Of a DNA stretch of 64,000 nt, positions 35,464 through 47,149 are shown piece after piece. Position 1 is the stretch's first letter, and every line of letters begins with the position of its first letter. This stretch comes from Cytospora piceicola (lineage: Eukaryota > Ascomycota > Sordariomycetes > Diaporthales > Cytosporaceae), in NCBI GenBank assembly GCA_023375675.1, contig JALQBC010000014.1, forward strand, positions 434,001 to 498,000, written 5' to 3'. The translations under genes were made by a program, and so were the position numbers. The notes under the pieces are model-generated. The model ran no database searches. It worked only from the letters and a program-made list of their open reading frames with translations, and was not told where the DNA came from.

Positions 35464-38400
35464 CTAACGCGGGACTGTAGGTCGGACAGGACCGGGACCC
35501 TGTGCGCCTTCCATGTTGTTGGTGAGTTCGGCAACGCGAGCTTTGATCCGGGCGACACGGGACTCGATAGCTAACGCGGTCGCCGTTAGCAAGTGTCATG
35601 TTCATAAGCCATGGATGTCAAAAATGGGGGTAGGCCACTTACTCTCCTCGCCACTCGTATCAGACTCTCCCTCCGTCTTGCCAAACGATGGCCGGTGCTG
35701 CTCTCCGCTCTCTCGCTGTTGTGCCGCTGCCGCCGCCGCTCGCGCCGCCGCCGCCTCGCGGATCTGCGCCCACCGCTCAATCGCCGGGGCGGCCGAGTCT
35801 GCTTTTGGCTCAAACTTGGGCTTAAGCCTGGGCTCAGGCGAAGGCTCCGCAGGGGCAGGCGACCTGTGTCTCTGGATGGGCGGCGGAATGGCCTCGTCCT
35901 CGTCCTCCCCCTCCCCTTCCCCTTCTTCAGAGTCGTCGGCCGGGGCAAAGGCGGGTTGGTCCTGTAGGGGACCCTGATCGAAGCGGGAGAACGCATTCCG
36001 AGCCTCTTCGGCGTCGGCGGTATCGACGCGGGAGACTTCGTCGTGGACAGAGTTCTCGTAGGCGGGCTCCTGACTCACTCTCCCGGCTGGCTCCTCATTT
36101 GTTTGGGTGGCCGGGGTAGCTCGACCAGACTGCGCTGCGGGTGTACGGACGGAATGCTGTCCGGAAGGCCTAGGAGTCTCTTGCCGAGGGGTTTCTGGGT
36201 TTCCCGCAGGGGAGGGCTCAGGGGTTTCTCGGCCCTCTGAAGCAAGCATTTGGTTCAGGTCCGGAGCCGTGTTGTCTGGAACCTTGGAGGAACGCTTATT
36301 TCTTCCGAACAGCTTCCGGAAGCCGCCCTTCTTTTCGCTCTTGTGCAGCTTCTTGTGCGCCTTCGAGTTGGGGCTTAGTCCTTCCGCAGGTTCAGACAAC
36401 GTTGTGCTCACACGAGCTGAGTCAATACTGGTGGTATGTTCCTTTGGAAGCGGAGGTAGTGGCGAGTTGCGACCGGTCTCAACAACCGGTGCAGGACTCA
36501 GTGGCCCATCTCGGTGATCTTGAGAATGCACGGACGGAGAAGGTGGGGGAAGCAGAGATGGAGACGAAGGTGAGCCTGCTATCGCAACAGATCCATTCAC
36601 GCCTGAGTGGCCATTTGAGCCCGAGTGACCGTTCGAGCCTGAGTGACCGTTCGCATCTGAGTGACCAATCGAGCCTGAGTGACCGTTTGAGCCCGAGTGA
36701 CCGTTCGAACCTGAGTGACCGTTAGTCTGCGGCGAGTTCTGTACCACTCCACGACCTGCATTCGTGTTGGACAGATAGTTGTCACGAATAGTGCCATTGT
36801 CGTAGTTTTTTGCCCATTTCAGGGCCGACGATGCTTCCTTAACGATCATCGGCTGCAGCGTCATCACGCTCTTCGTCTTCTCCGACATGAGCTCGGCATC
36901 AGTTCGGCCTCGACGAACGGCCAGACCCTGCGCGGCCTGCCTTCTTTCGCGCTCCTGCTTCGCCTGAAGTTGTTGAGCTGCAGCCTGGATCCTTGCCTGC
37001 TGGTCTGGGCCAAGGCTGTTCTTGCTGATTCCTCCGGTCGTTGCACTGGACTTCAGCTGGCCATTGGGCCTCTCCAGGATGTTCTTGCCAACAGTGGACT
37101 TGCTCCGAGAGACGCCAGTCTTGTCCTTGTTGCGCCGTGTCCAGCTGAACAAGCTCTTCTTCTCGGCGACGTACGCGCCCTCCTGTGGCTCCGGAGCCGC
37201 ACCCTTCATGACCTCCTCGAATACAAGCCATCGGCCATCCCTGATCACTGTCTCGATGACCGCGCAACGACCAAAGGCAGACTTTCTCTCGGGGGTCTCT
37301 TCAGGAGCCAAGCTGTTCATCCAGACCCACCAGAATGAGTCGTCAAGCTCAACTGTGTTGATGCTAGCCAGTTCGCCCGCCTCAACCTCGTCACCCGTTT
37401 CCAACCTCGGCCTGTGAGACTGAGCAGAGCGTTGCCGTACGTTCGTGTCGATCGGTGGCAATACCTTATCTGGAGGTAGTAGGTTAGGACTGTTAGCGCC
37501 ATCGTCGGCGAAACCAGACGAGAGGAAGTCTGCCCAAGATGGTGTTGTAGGCCTGCCGCCGTTACCGGCGCCGGAAGATGGGGTTGTTCTTAGCCCAGGT
37601 CTCTGCAAGGGCTTGGGCGAGGAGGGAGAATCGTCAGATTCGCCATCATCCATCGGGCTAGTGAAGCCGATGTCCTCGAAACGCGACCAGGATGCGTCCC
37701 GCAAACTTGTCGAGTGCTTCGCGCTGGAGACTGCCTGGGTCTGGTTGGCGGCGGCAACGGCTCGCAAGACTCGACGGCACTCCTCGGTCAGTGCTGTCAC
37801 CGGGTCCTCGTACTCAGAGAACTGCTGCAACGAGTTTTCTCGGTACTGGAAGTGGTTTGCGCGTCGCAGAAGGGCGAAAGGGGTCGGCGAGACTGATTCC
37901 ACGATCATGACAACCTTGTAGGTGGACGTCTGCATCAAAACAGGGCGCTGTGGCGGGTACTCTGTCTCTTCAAGGAGCTTCAGGAGCGACATGGGCAGCA
38001 TGGAGATGGCCCCGGGAGCCTGTTGCTGCGGCGCAAGTGTCCTCAGGTAGGCGAAGAAGAGGTGACTGGTCGCGTCGGCGGCCCTCAACCACTCCTTGTA
38101 TCCACTGTCAAACCCACTACCGGTGTCCTTGTGCTCAAATGCCCACCACGCTGCCATTCGTGACAGCTTGCGCCCACCAAAGCCATTCATCTTGCCATGT
38201 GCAGCGATTGCCGACATCAGATCGAAGTAGTTGAAGATGATACTGCAACGGGCACCATTGTCGACGCTCAACGGGATGAAGGTCTTGAAGGAGTCGCGAG
38301 CCAGATTGGAGTCCTGCTCTCCTACTTTAAACAACTCATATGCATCCCAGCCGACTACACCACCCGATATTCGACTCCAGCACCATTTGATGGCCCCTGC

Positions 38401-38922
38401 AATGACCATGGGCTCGGCCATGCGCAGCTCCTGCACCAGTGCCTCGCTGCGAAGTGCATGGTTGTCGAAGAAGTGACGTATGAACGTACGCACACCGCTG
38501 GGATCGGAGGTCGGTCGGAACGGTAGGAGTATAAAAGGGTGGTCAAGCGCTGTACATCATCACAGGCGATATTAGCAACGTGGTACACAATAAAAGTATG
38601 AAGGGAGTCAGGGACCTCGGGAGGGGGCGGTCGGTGGTGGCTCATGCACCTCCGGTCTAAGACGAAGATAGGTAGTCTAAGACGTAGGCAGCATGCAGCG
38701 CAACTTGAGGGCGTCTAAGACACAAGAGGCTAGAAACATACCTCTTGATTTGATCTCTTCAGTACATCGCCTAACCAATTCGTGAATTTCCTCCGGTTCA
38801 ACGGTCGTCCGAGCCCATGCATCCGTCCATTTTGGCTCCGCAGGTTGCTGGTCAAGGAGGTCGGTGCTGGTATTCTTCTTCGATTTTCCGTCCTTTTTGA
38901 GGCGGGAGAATAGGCCAGGCAT
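35464..38922 (-). CDS. Msb1/Mug8-type polarity protein (RhoGAP-like)
   Basis: Three exons (38742-38922, 35643-38549, 35464-35570) give 1064 aa. Exon 1 begins MPGLFSRLKK and includes KWTDAWARTTVEPEEIHEL. After a 192-bp intron the conserved ALDHPFILLPFRPTSD and VRTFIRHFFDNH follow. The folded Msb1/Mug8 domain (PF08101) fills roughly the first 430 residues; the rest is disordered, Ser/Pro-rich, with seven NGHSGS-like units (36598-36723). A 72-bp last intron (GCTAAC branch site) leads to a short terminal exon, IESRVARIKARVAEL, that looks like a coiled coil. If that intron is kept, the protein ends in IFDIHGL instead. Yeast Msb1 works with Cdc42/Bem1 in bud growth; a hyphal-tip role is the inference. 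Confidence 0.92.
36598..36723 (-). repeat. 18-bp coding tandem repeat (7 units, NGHSGS)
   Basis: Seven head-to-tail 18-bp units encode NGHSGS, with variants IGHSDA and NGHSGV, inside the disordered part of the Msb1 protein. Units differ at several third-codon and a few coding positions, so the array is not brand new. Being a multiple of three, copy-number change would keep the frame. Confidence 0.9.
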
Positions 38923-39054
38923 TTTGTCTCAAAAGTTCTCGTGGCAATGAGACATTCGAATGTGAATATCTGTGTTGGAAAGGTGGTGGGTGGGACGGAA
39001 AAGGGGACGATGCCTCGGCAGATGGATCGGCGCCTGTGTCGCTAAACCGACAGA

Positions 39055-39078
39055 GTGAGAGTGAGAGTGAGAGTGAGA
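39055..39078 (+). repeat. GTGAGA x4 tandem repeat
   Basis: Four exact 6-bp units lie about 130 bp upstream of the Msb1 start codon (which is on the minus strand), probably in its leader or promoter. Confidence 0.9.
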
Positions 39079-40051
39079 AGACAGTAAACGCTCAGAGGGA
39101 GCGCTACAGAAGATTAAAAAGTGGACGGATTCTGGACCTTTGATCAATTCGACGACTACCGGTGAAGAAGCGAAACGGTGCAGCGGTTCAAGCGACGTTG
39201 TTGGCTCGACGCTTGGATAGGGACTGGAAAGAAGGGCGGTGCAGACAGATTCACCGTCCGAGTCCCAGTTGTGCCTGTGGTGTCCCAGTTAGATCAGGTA
39301 AATTGTAAAGGAGGCAGGACAATGGCTGTCATGTACTGTAGTGGGCGTATCGGAGAGGTTAAAAGGGTCGCGGATAAAAGTGGTGCTTGCTCCCTTGAGA
39401 AAAGCTAAAGCCACTGAAATCGTATGTGAGAAGAGGGAAACGAAACAAGATACAAGATGGGATCTCTCTTCTTCACGACCAGTGAGGGGAGGAGGGTAAC
39501 GATAAAGGGTACCGTACATACGAGAGATAAGAAGAGTGCTGGTGAAATGTGACGACGATGTGAAGAGAGCGAAAACGAACGGTTGAATTATTTGGGCCAA
39601 GCAGGTGAAAGGCAGGCTTCAGGGGTAATTGACCAGGAAAGGCAACCTTCCAGGACGACAGACAGGACGATGATGGGTCCTTGTTCTTCGCGCTCTTGAA
39701 ATGATAGGTTGCAGTATTGCAATTAATTGGATGAGCCCTGTCGCCAATCTGTCAGTCACAGACGTCAAATGCTACTGTCCATCACCAGTACCTCCACACC
39801 ACCCGCTATTGATATTCCTGATACAGATGTGAGGCCGAGTGCGGTACCCATGTAAGTTCTTCCTGGGCAATCAAGTATTGCGATGGATGTATGAAGTGCT
39901 CATGGCCGCGGTTTTTTTTGGTGGGGGAGGGGGGTGGTTTTTTTGTTTGAAAGGGGGTACACCACCACACAGACAGTTGACGCACACACACTTACAGTAC
40001 GAGATCACGAAACGAGAGGTATAGGTCCTTCTCTCTTGATGATATAGATTG

Positions 40052-40108
40052 GAACACACGTACAAGCACACATACGCGCACACGCACACACGCACAGCAC
40101 ACACACAG
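40052..40108 (+). repeat. CA-rich microsatellite
   Basis: Imperfect CA/CG dinucleotide repeats in an intergenic setting; a related shorter CA run is at about 39980. Confidence 0.8.
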
Positions 40109-42065
40109 ATAGAGACGGAGGACGGCGTTTCTTCTCGTGAGACGGCTGCGGTGGCGGGGTCGTCCAATGTCGCCTTGTGCCTGAGAAGAAATTAAAGGTA
40201 CGAGGGGTTTCAGCCCGCCGCCGGAGGAACAGTCTGACAATTTGGGACCGTACCGGGATTCCTTTGCTGCGGATGCGTTGCGGCACGTCCCAGTACGCTG
40301 GGTCTAGATGTTTAGCTCCCGGGATATTCGATGCCGGCAACAACTAATAAAGGTGGAGTCTCCTTCGACAACGGCGCCAAGTGCTGCTGGTGGTCGGAAT
40401 GGGGCTCTTGTGAGATACGATTCTCACGGGATCAATCTCGGATGTGGATGATTGATGAGGTTTGTCGGTTTGCCGGTTTGCCGGTTTGTCTGTAGAGGGC
40501 ACTGAACATGACATCTTCTTCCAAGGGTTCATTCTAAGACCTCATATAGTAACTCACTACATCATCTTCAAGTATAGTAATATATATATCCAGAACTACA
40601 CACAGTACTAGTGCGCAGTAGTAGATAGTAGAGGAGGCCCCGCCCCCGGCTGCTTGCAGCTTGAGCTTTGTTGATAGTCAGGACTAAATGGGAGCTATGG
40701 CATCAAATACACTTTGACCACGCTATGTGATGAACGGACCTGCCCAAATGTGATATTGGCCCACCGGTAGGGTGCCTATTCCTGGTCCGGCTCCAACTCC
40801 AGGATCGTCGCATAATGCAGTACCGGTACCACAGCTCTCATTTTAGGACCGCAAACATCGCCAATCTCTTTCGGGAGCGACTTCGAACTATGTTATCGGG
40901 CGCCTGCAGCACCGGCACGGAAGAACGACTGGTATACCACAGGAGATCAAACCCCCTCCGTCTCATCCAATGTTCAGTGTGCTTCCATGACATCGAGACG
41001 GGAAGTTCACCCGTTGGTAAAGCGTATGAACGGCCCAACAAACGACCAAAACGACCAGCACATCCCAATAGAAGACGCCAGATGACTACCTTGAGGTAAC
41101 ATCTAGAGGGCTATTAGCTGCCTGATAGTATGCACATGGGTAAACACCACATTTGAAAGAAAATTACAGGGTAGTCTCGTCATCTCTGGCAGTCATTGGT
41201 CACCATTACCAGTGGATGCGCTGGCAGCTCGTCTACGAAACGTGGAGTGAGAACCACTTGGATCACAACCGTCGTCTACATAATGTACGATGTGTTTCCA
41301 TACAGGTTACCTAGGTAGATATGCTAGGTAATGTATAAACCCTCTGGAATGCAAATGATGCACTCGGGACGAAGATCGTGCCCAAAGCAGAGTGAGACAC
41401 CATCACCACTTTGGTGATTGGCTCGAGGCCCAAGGCTAAAGCTGCCAGATATAGCACCCGACTACCAGCCGGAGCTAGTTGATTAGGCGTTATCCCCAAG
41501 GAGCTTCGCGCCTCGGACGTGGCTGACGGCTTGCATGGTGAAGATGCAGTCTTCCTCCCCTCATGGACATGCATGCAGGTGCTGTTCTCTCGCAGCCGAT
41601 CTACCGACACGTTTCTGTACCTGATAAAAGTCCGGATGCAGTTGCCGCCCGATATGCCCAATGCCACCATCCCTCGCTTTTCCTTCCTGTCCCTGGTTCA
41701 CACCTGAGTCTCACAGCAAAATCAGGGAAGGTGTATCGAGATTGGCCTCATTGAAATCGCGCATCTCGAGTCAAGAAAGGAGTCTGTGCTTCCTCATCAA
41801 GAAATCCGAAGTGGTACTGTGCAGTAGGACAGGCTAGTGAACTTTATAGAGGTGCGTTCGACTGGGGGCACAGCACAACCAATCGGACCGAACGAGGCGA
41901 GGCTTGGGCCTCATGTGATCCAACAGTATGGACTATCGAGACGGTCAACATCTGGCCCAGACCAAACAGTGCCGTCCCTCATTTAAAATAAAATAAAAAG
42001 CGCCTATGTCGACGGTGCCATTGAGGATATTCTAAGAAGGTTGCAGTTGAGGTCTATGACGTCCA

Positions 42066-43647
42066 TCAAGTCAAATCAAGCTCTCCAAACCCATAGCTCT
42101 TGACTCTGCTGAAGTAAAACGGCTTGAATTCATTCAACGAGAACTCATCCCATTCATCCGCCGGCTTATTGTAGCTGTAGAAGCCAGACCACAGCAGTTT
42201 GTTGTTCCTACTCAACTTGCCCGTCGTCCGCAGCGACAGTTCCATGCGGTATAGGTAGTTGCCCCCTCCGTCGTACTCGATAAAGAGGTCCCCCTCCGAG
42301 TCTGCAAGGCTCACTTCCTTGCCTTGATCCAGTTCGGCGGAGTGATCTGCAGCAGAACTCAATCGCCACCGCGCCCTGTGCGCATGCTGCATCACACCAG
42401 AAGGCAGATGGGACATAGCACCGCCTTTGTGCAGAGCTAATGCCTCCCTTGTCATATGGTGTACAACGTTAGCTGGCTGCTCCACCGTGCACAATGTAAT
42501 CGCGGTGCCGTCCCGGAACATCCGCAGGTACCGGTAATACGTGACTATGTGCACGGGGCTATTCCAAGCCAGAGAGTTGGTCTGCTGACCGGGCCGGATA
42601 TAGTTGATTGTCGAGATGTAGCAGCCGTTGAAGCGTATCCGGGGTCGCCGCCGGAACATCCTCTGCCAGGAGTGGTAGGTTGTGTTGAGGAGAGCTATGG
42701 AAGTTGCATATGCTTCCTCCTCACGCTGCCGGACGGCTTCGTCTGGGTCGTCGAGGAGGTTGCGTTCTTCGGCAAGGGGCTTCCAGTTTACGGCGGTGGC
42801 GAAACCGTAGTGCATCCCTGTAAAGCCAAATTTGGGCCCGAGGCAAACTTGTCTCCAGATGCTATCCTCTGTAGCGACAAGCCAGGCGAGGCGTTTGCAG
42901 ACGCGGGACAGTCCCACGAAAGCTCCCACGTCAGCCTCGGCGACGTCTTGGAGAATGTGCACAATGATCTCCTCCGGCAGCTTGGCGATAGGGCATGGAG
43001 ACTCTGGCATGCCCTTGATATATGGTTGGGCAGGTTCGATCGAAAGGTCGGAAAAACTTGCAATCAGCTCTTCCGTGGTCAGGGGCTTACGCTCCGTCGA
43101 GGACTGTGTAGAGTCTGCAGCTGCGGGAGTGGCGGTCGCCTTGTCCGCCTGCAACGGCCTGGCCCATGCCGCAGCATAGTACTTGTTCTTGTACTTCTGG
43201 TCGACCTTGTGGTCCATCTGCGTGATTGTTGTCAGCATTGACGATGCTTTGATACTAACGGGCGGTATTGCGCACCCGAAAAGCCCTCCGATATAACTGC
43301 AAGCTATCTCCTAACGACCCCTGATCCTCCTTCTCAACTGCTCGCTCGTAGTGTTCAAGTGCCGTCACGGGCTCTTTATTTCCTTGGTCATCTTTCTTCA
43401 CCTCCTGACCGGGCTCAGGTGTATCAAACGTTCTCGCCTCAACATAGTCCTCGTCCGTGTCCTGGACCCTCGGTTTTCCAGAACTCAAATGAGTCGTCCG
43501 GGATGATCTGGGGGCGCTTGCCCTAGAACCTTCGGCATGGCTACTTGGAGTTGATCGCTGCTGTGCCCCGGAGGCTCCAGCATTCCTGGCACGGACTTCG
43601 GCGCGCCATTGCTCGCGGAACGATTCGAGGTCCGGGTTGGTGTCCAT
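42066..43647 (-). CDS. F-box protein of the FBXO9/Hrt3/Pof7 family
   Basis: Exons 43276-43647 and 42066-43217 give 507 aa. The 58-bp intron uses a GTGCGC donor and has a GCTGAC branch site; this junction restores YRRAFR-MDHKVDQKYKNKY in phase. The N-terminus is disordered, followed by a TPR-like helix pair (EHYERAVEKEDQGSLGDSLQLYRRAFR). The F-box is at about residues 217-262 (IAKLPEEIIVHILQDV ... CKRLAWLVATEDSIWRQVC). The rest is the FBXO9 C-terminal domain: RPRIRFNGCYISTINYIRPG, VHIVTYYRYLRMFRDGT, and a final FKPFYFSRVKSYGFGEL. The family forms SCF ubiquitin ligases through Skp1; yeast Hrt3 and human FBXO9 act there, with TEL2/TTI1 among the human targets. Substrates here are unknown. Confidence 0.92.
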
Positions 43648-44632
43648 CCTCGGTGACTTCGGGTTGTGCTGCTTATAAACACATCGATGGGTAGCTTTCC
43701 TAGTATGATGAGGTTATAGGAACATTGCCTTTTCAGAAGAACTGGTCGCTAAAGTCTTCCCTAGACCATTACAAAAAAAAAAAAACACGGATCGACTCTG
43801 TAGGCGGATGGATGAATCGCTTACTCGGTTGAAGTCACCGGCGATGGAGGTCATCCGCAAAGAAACACAGTCAGATACCATGACGCGCTGGAGCTTTATC
43901 TTATCAAAAGGCCCACCGGGTCCCTGCAGCCCCTGTAACTCCAGCGTGTAGATCTCCGGCCGTCTTTGTGTACTACCATGAACGACCCCATCGAGATGTA
44001 CAACATCACGTTGACAAGAAATGGTTCAATATTGCGTAAACTTGGGTAAATCGACGTATGCAGAAAGGCACAGTTTCGTGATTATCACAATACCGTAGTA
44101 AGGAAAAGGATGGCATGTCTTTATGTAAGCCTGGCAGAGCAAGCCTGGAGATCTACCCTGATGTACATGAATACCTAGGTACCTAGGTATCTACTATGGT
44201 AAGTACCTAGGTATCTACCTGCCCCCGGTGCCTGCGATATCGCTGCATCGGCGAAGCTCTGGCCAGTCGTACTCGCCATCTCATTGGATGGTCGAGGATT
44301 AGGTGGGGGTGACATCATCCAAAAGGGAAGCCGCAGGGGTCCCTGTAGAAGCCGCGGCACTACCCATTGAAAGGAAGGGCGCCGAATTTCTTTCGCCTTG
44401 TCAATAATCCATGAAGTTTATTGAAAGAGAAGACCATAGAAACCACTGCTTTTTGCCCTGAGTATCAACACCACGAGACTCGCTCGCTTACCACGGGACC
44501 TCGAAAGCTTTTCTCATCTTCCCAGACTCACGCATTCTGCGTGACTGGGTTCCTAAATACATACGCTTTGTTCCCAACCGGCCCTTGCGGATAAGCTTCA
44601 TCGCCCGCTCAGCGCAGCTTGATGCGCCCAAC
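43648..44632. other. divergent promoter region with clustered palindromes
   Basis: This spacer lies between the F-box gene (-) and the carrier gene (+). It holds a poly-A run near 43770 and three TACCTAGGTA palindromes, two overlapping at 44172-44189 and one at 44204-44213. No gene is seen. Confidence 0.5.
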
Positions 44633-46032
44633 ATGGCAACCGCCCTTCACAACGGCCCGCATGGGCAGAACCATGACAGGTTCGATAGCAATAATGATGA
44701 ATTAAGAATGCGAAATATCCTGCCGAATGAGGACGACAGAGGCGACAATGGCTTCGCAGACATCACGCCCTTCCAGAAGATGCTGTCCGCTACTTCGGGC
44801 AGTCTTCTGACTGGCCTGACAAGTATGCCAACTCGTTGAGCAACGTACCAAAACTATCGTGATCAGGCGGCTAACTGCAGACAGTGACACCGCTCGACGT
44901 TGTCCGAGTTCGGTGGCAGTCGCAGAATGTCAAACAGCAACAACACAACTCAACCAGAGCACCCGATTTCCAGAAGCTCGCCATGAAGTCCACATCAACC
45001 GGCGTTTTTCGACCCTCGAATCTTGGAGTAACCTCGTGCTGCAGAGAGGTATTCTTCATGAACAACAATGCCGAGCTCTGCGTCGTGGGCCCTGGTGTGA
45101 ACGGGCCCACGAGCGCTGCTGAGTGCGCTGTGGAGGAGTCACGGAAGAAGACGTTCACCTCGACACTCGACGGGATGCGCAAAATTGCTAGGAACGAGGG
45201 CTTCTTGACGTTATGGAGAGGACTATCGCCAACGCTCCTCATGTCAGTACCGGCCAACATGATCTACTTCACGGGGTACGAATGGCTACGATACGAAAAG
45301 CAGAGCCCGCTTTCAGGGATGAACGACGTCTATGCGCCACTAGTAGCAGGGGCAGCTGCGAGAGTCGTCGCGGCCGCGGCCATCGGGCCGATCGAGCTGT
45401 TCCGGACAAGATTGCAAGCTTCTCACGGAGACACCGCTGCGGGCCACGTCAAGGACACCTTCAACAGCATGCAGGAGATGGTCAAAAGTCACGGCTATCG
45501 GTCGCTCTGGCGAGGTCTGACCCTGACGCTGTGGAGAGATGTACCGTTCTCAGGAATGTACTGGTGGGGCTACGAGACGATACGGGGCAAGCTCACAGAA
45601 GCCCGGGATCGGGTCAAGGGGCGGTCGTTCGATGGCGATATACATGCGCGGCGGGCGTCGCAGAGCCATGAGAACCACCGAGACACCTTTGTGGACAGTT
45701 TCGTCGCAGGAACACTCTCGGGGGCTACTGCCTGCATCGTGACCATGCCGTTTGATGTTGGCAAGACGCGCACGCAGGTGTACCACGACTCGGCCAAGAG
45801 TATAGCGGGTGCCGCTGGTAAAGCAAGGGTAGCGCCCGAGGAACAGACCATGTTCCGGCTTCTTCAACATATTGTCCGCACAGAAGGGGCTGCTGGACTT
45901 TTCAGGGGATGGATACCACGAGTGATGAAGGTGGCACCCGCCTGTGCGATCATGATCAGCAGTTTCGAGATGGGCAAAAAGGTGTTCAGAGACGTTAACG
46001 AGCGAGCGCAAGAAAAAGCAGGAGGAGCATAA
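44633..46032 (+). CDS. MTM1: mitochondrial carrier Mtm1 / SLC25A39-40 homologue
   Basis: Exons 44633-44822 and 44885-46032 (62-bp intron, GCTAAC branch site) give 445 aa. All three carrier repeats are present, with signatures TPLDVVRVRWQ, GPIELFRTRLQ and MPFDVGKTRTQ, and the WRGLSPTLLMSVPANMIYF and WRGLTLTLWRDVPFSGMYW segments typical of the Mtm1 branch. The long loop after helix 1 (about 70 residues, with several Cys) is also a feature of this branch. Yeast Mtm1 is needed for manganese loading of Sod2. Its animal homologues SLC25A39/40 import glutathione into mitochondria. Either or both activities may apply here. Confidence 0.93.
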
Positions 46033-47149
46033 TGGTTGAGTTGTTCCACTCCATGTACGTCTCCACATAATGGACTACGGCATCGCGAGGCGTTCAGAGA
46101 GCGGACTTTGGTTTATGTAAGGCGTTCGCCACGGGGTTAGGAGTCTTGTCAGATAATACCGAGGGCATCATTCGGAGTCCAGATATCTATTCTATGGGGG
46201 TTTACGGGGAGCGGAAAAAGTCCCATTGTATAACAGAGCATCAATTTAGAAGCATTAAAGACTGTAATTTTCCTGTCGACAGTAAGCCTGTGGCTATGCT
46301 GTGTGGACTCGCGCTGGACAAGAGACGCCATCAGAACATCTTAAACTGTGCGGCCCAGACCGTACAGAGAGGAAAGAATAAGGTCTGAAATTATGCCTGT
46401 GGGCGAAGTAGAAGATGGGGTCAAGGATCCAATTGCTAACTCTTCCTCTCAAATGGCCATTACAGACTGCGACTTCCAACAGTTTGTTGTTGGAGAAATC
46501 ACAACCCCACATTATCAGGGGCACCCCGGAGTTGACTCTTTGTTTGCATTGCAGCTGTCTACCACTGGCCATTGTAATTTGGAAAGCTACAGACAGCTAC
46601 GCTGTGACCACCTGGGCACTCGAGAAAAGCCACATCAAAACGACCTGACAGGCTGGAAGCGAGTGCGGAATCGACTTCAATCTCAACTAAGCTCGGCAAC
46701 CTTCCTAGTCCTGGCTGCAATCTCAGCTTGGGAAGTGCGTCGATCCCCGTCCAGGCTGCTCCTTGTTCCGCCAATGTACAAACACCTTCTTCTATACTTA
46801 GCCTTCTTCTAATGAACGGAGCTGCCTCTTCAAAATAAAAGAGGGTCGTACGTCGACAAACTTGATATCATCCCCTGGACCTTTAATCACCTGGAGCATT
46901 TAATTCAAGGTTATCGGACTCTCTCTCGTGCTCTCTCTCGTGAATCTTCGAAGAGACGATTGTATATCAGGAGCCCACATATAGAATTCTGAGCCTCTGA
47001 ACCGCAAGGCTATCATCGGGACCATCACCAACACTGGATCTCAGACTTGTTTGGCAAATCATTACCGACGCACCATTTTGGGATACGGTGAAAGGACTCG
47101 AGGTTGTTTTAACAGGATAATTCCTTAGGTCACATACCTAGAGGCTATC
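46033..47149. other. intergenic spacer
   Basis: A 154-codon frame at 46348-46812 (+) exists, but it starts on GTG, has no motif and lies in presumed UTR sequence, so I do not call it. Two copies of CTCTCTCTCGTG are near 46918-46942, just upstream of RIC-8. Confidence 0.4.

Larger units (their letters stand above)
38923..42065. other. 3.1-kb intergenic region with simple repeats
   Basis: No gene is supported. The region contains four GTGAGA units at 39055-39078, G- and T-runs at about 39910-39955, a CA-rich microsatellite at 40052-40108, and a TACCTAGGTA palindrome at 41308-41317. Its left part is the Msb1 promoter/leader. Confidence 0.5.

Noticed and set aside
34917..35558. 213-codon minus-strand frame
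   Set aside because: Low complexity (Gly run, T-rich) and overlaps the terminal Msb1 exon, whose splice sites and branch site are good.
42456..43241. 261-codon + strand frame over the F-box gene
   Set aside because: Antisense shadow; the minus strand encodes a complete FBXO9-type protein.
46348..46812. 154-codon frame between Mtm1 and RIC-8
   Set aside because: Starts on GTG, shows no motif and sits in likely UTR; kept only as a possibility.
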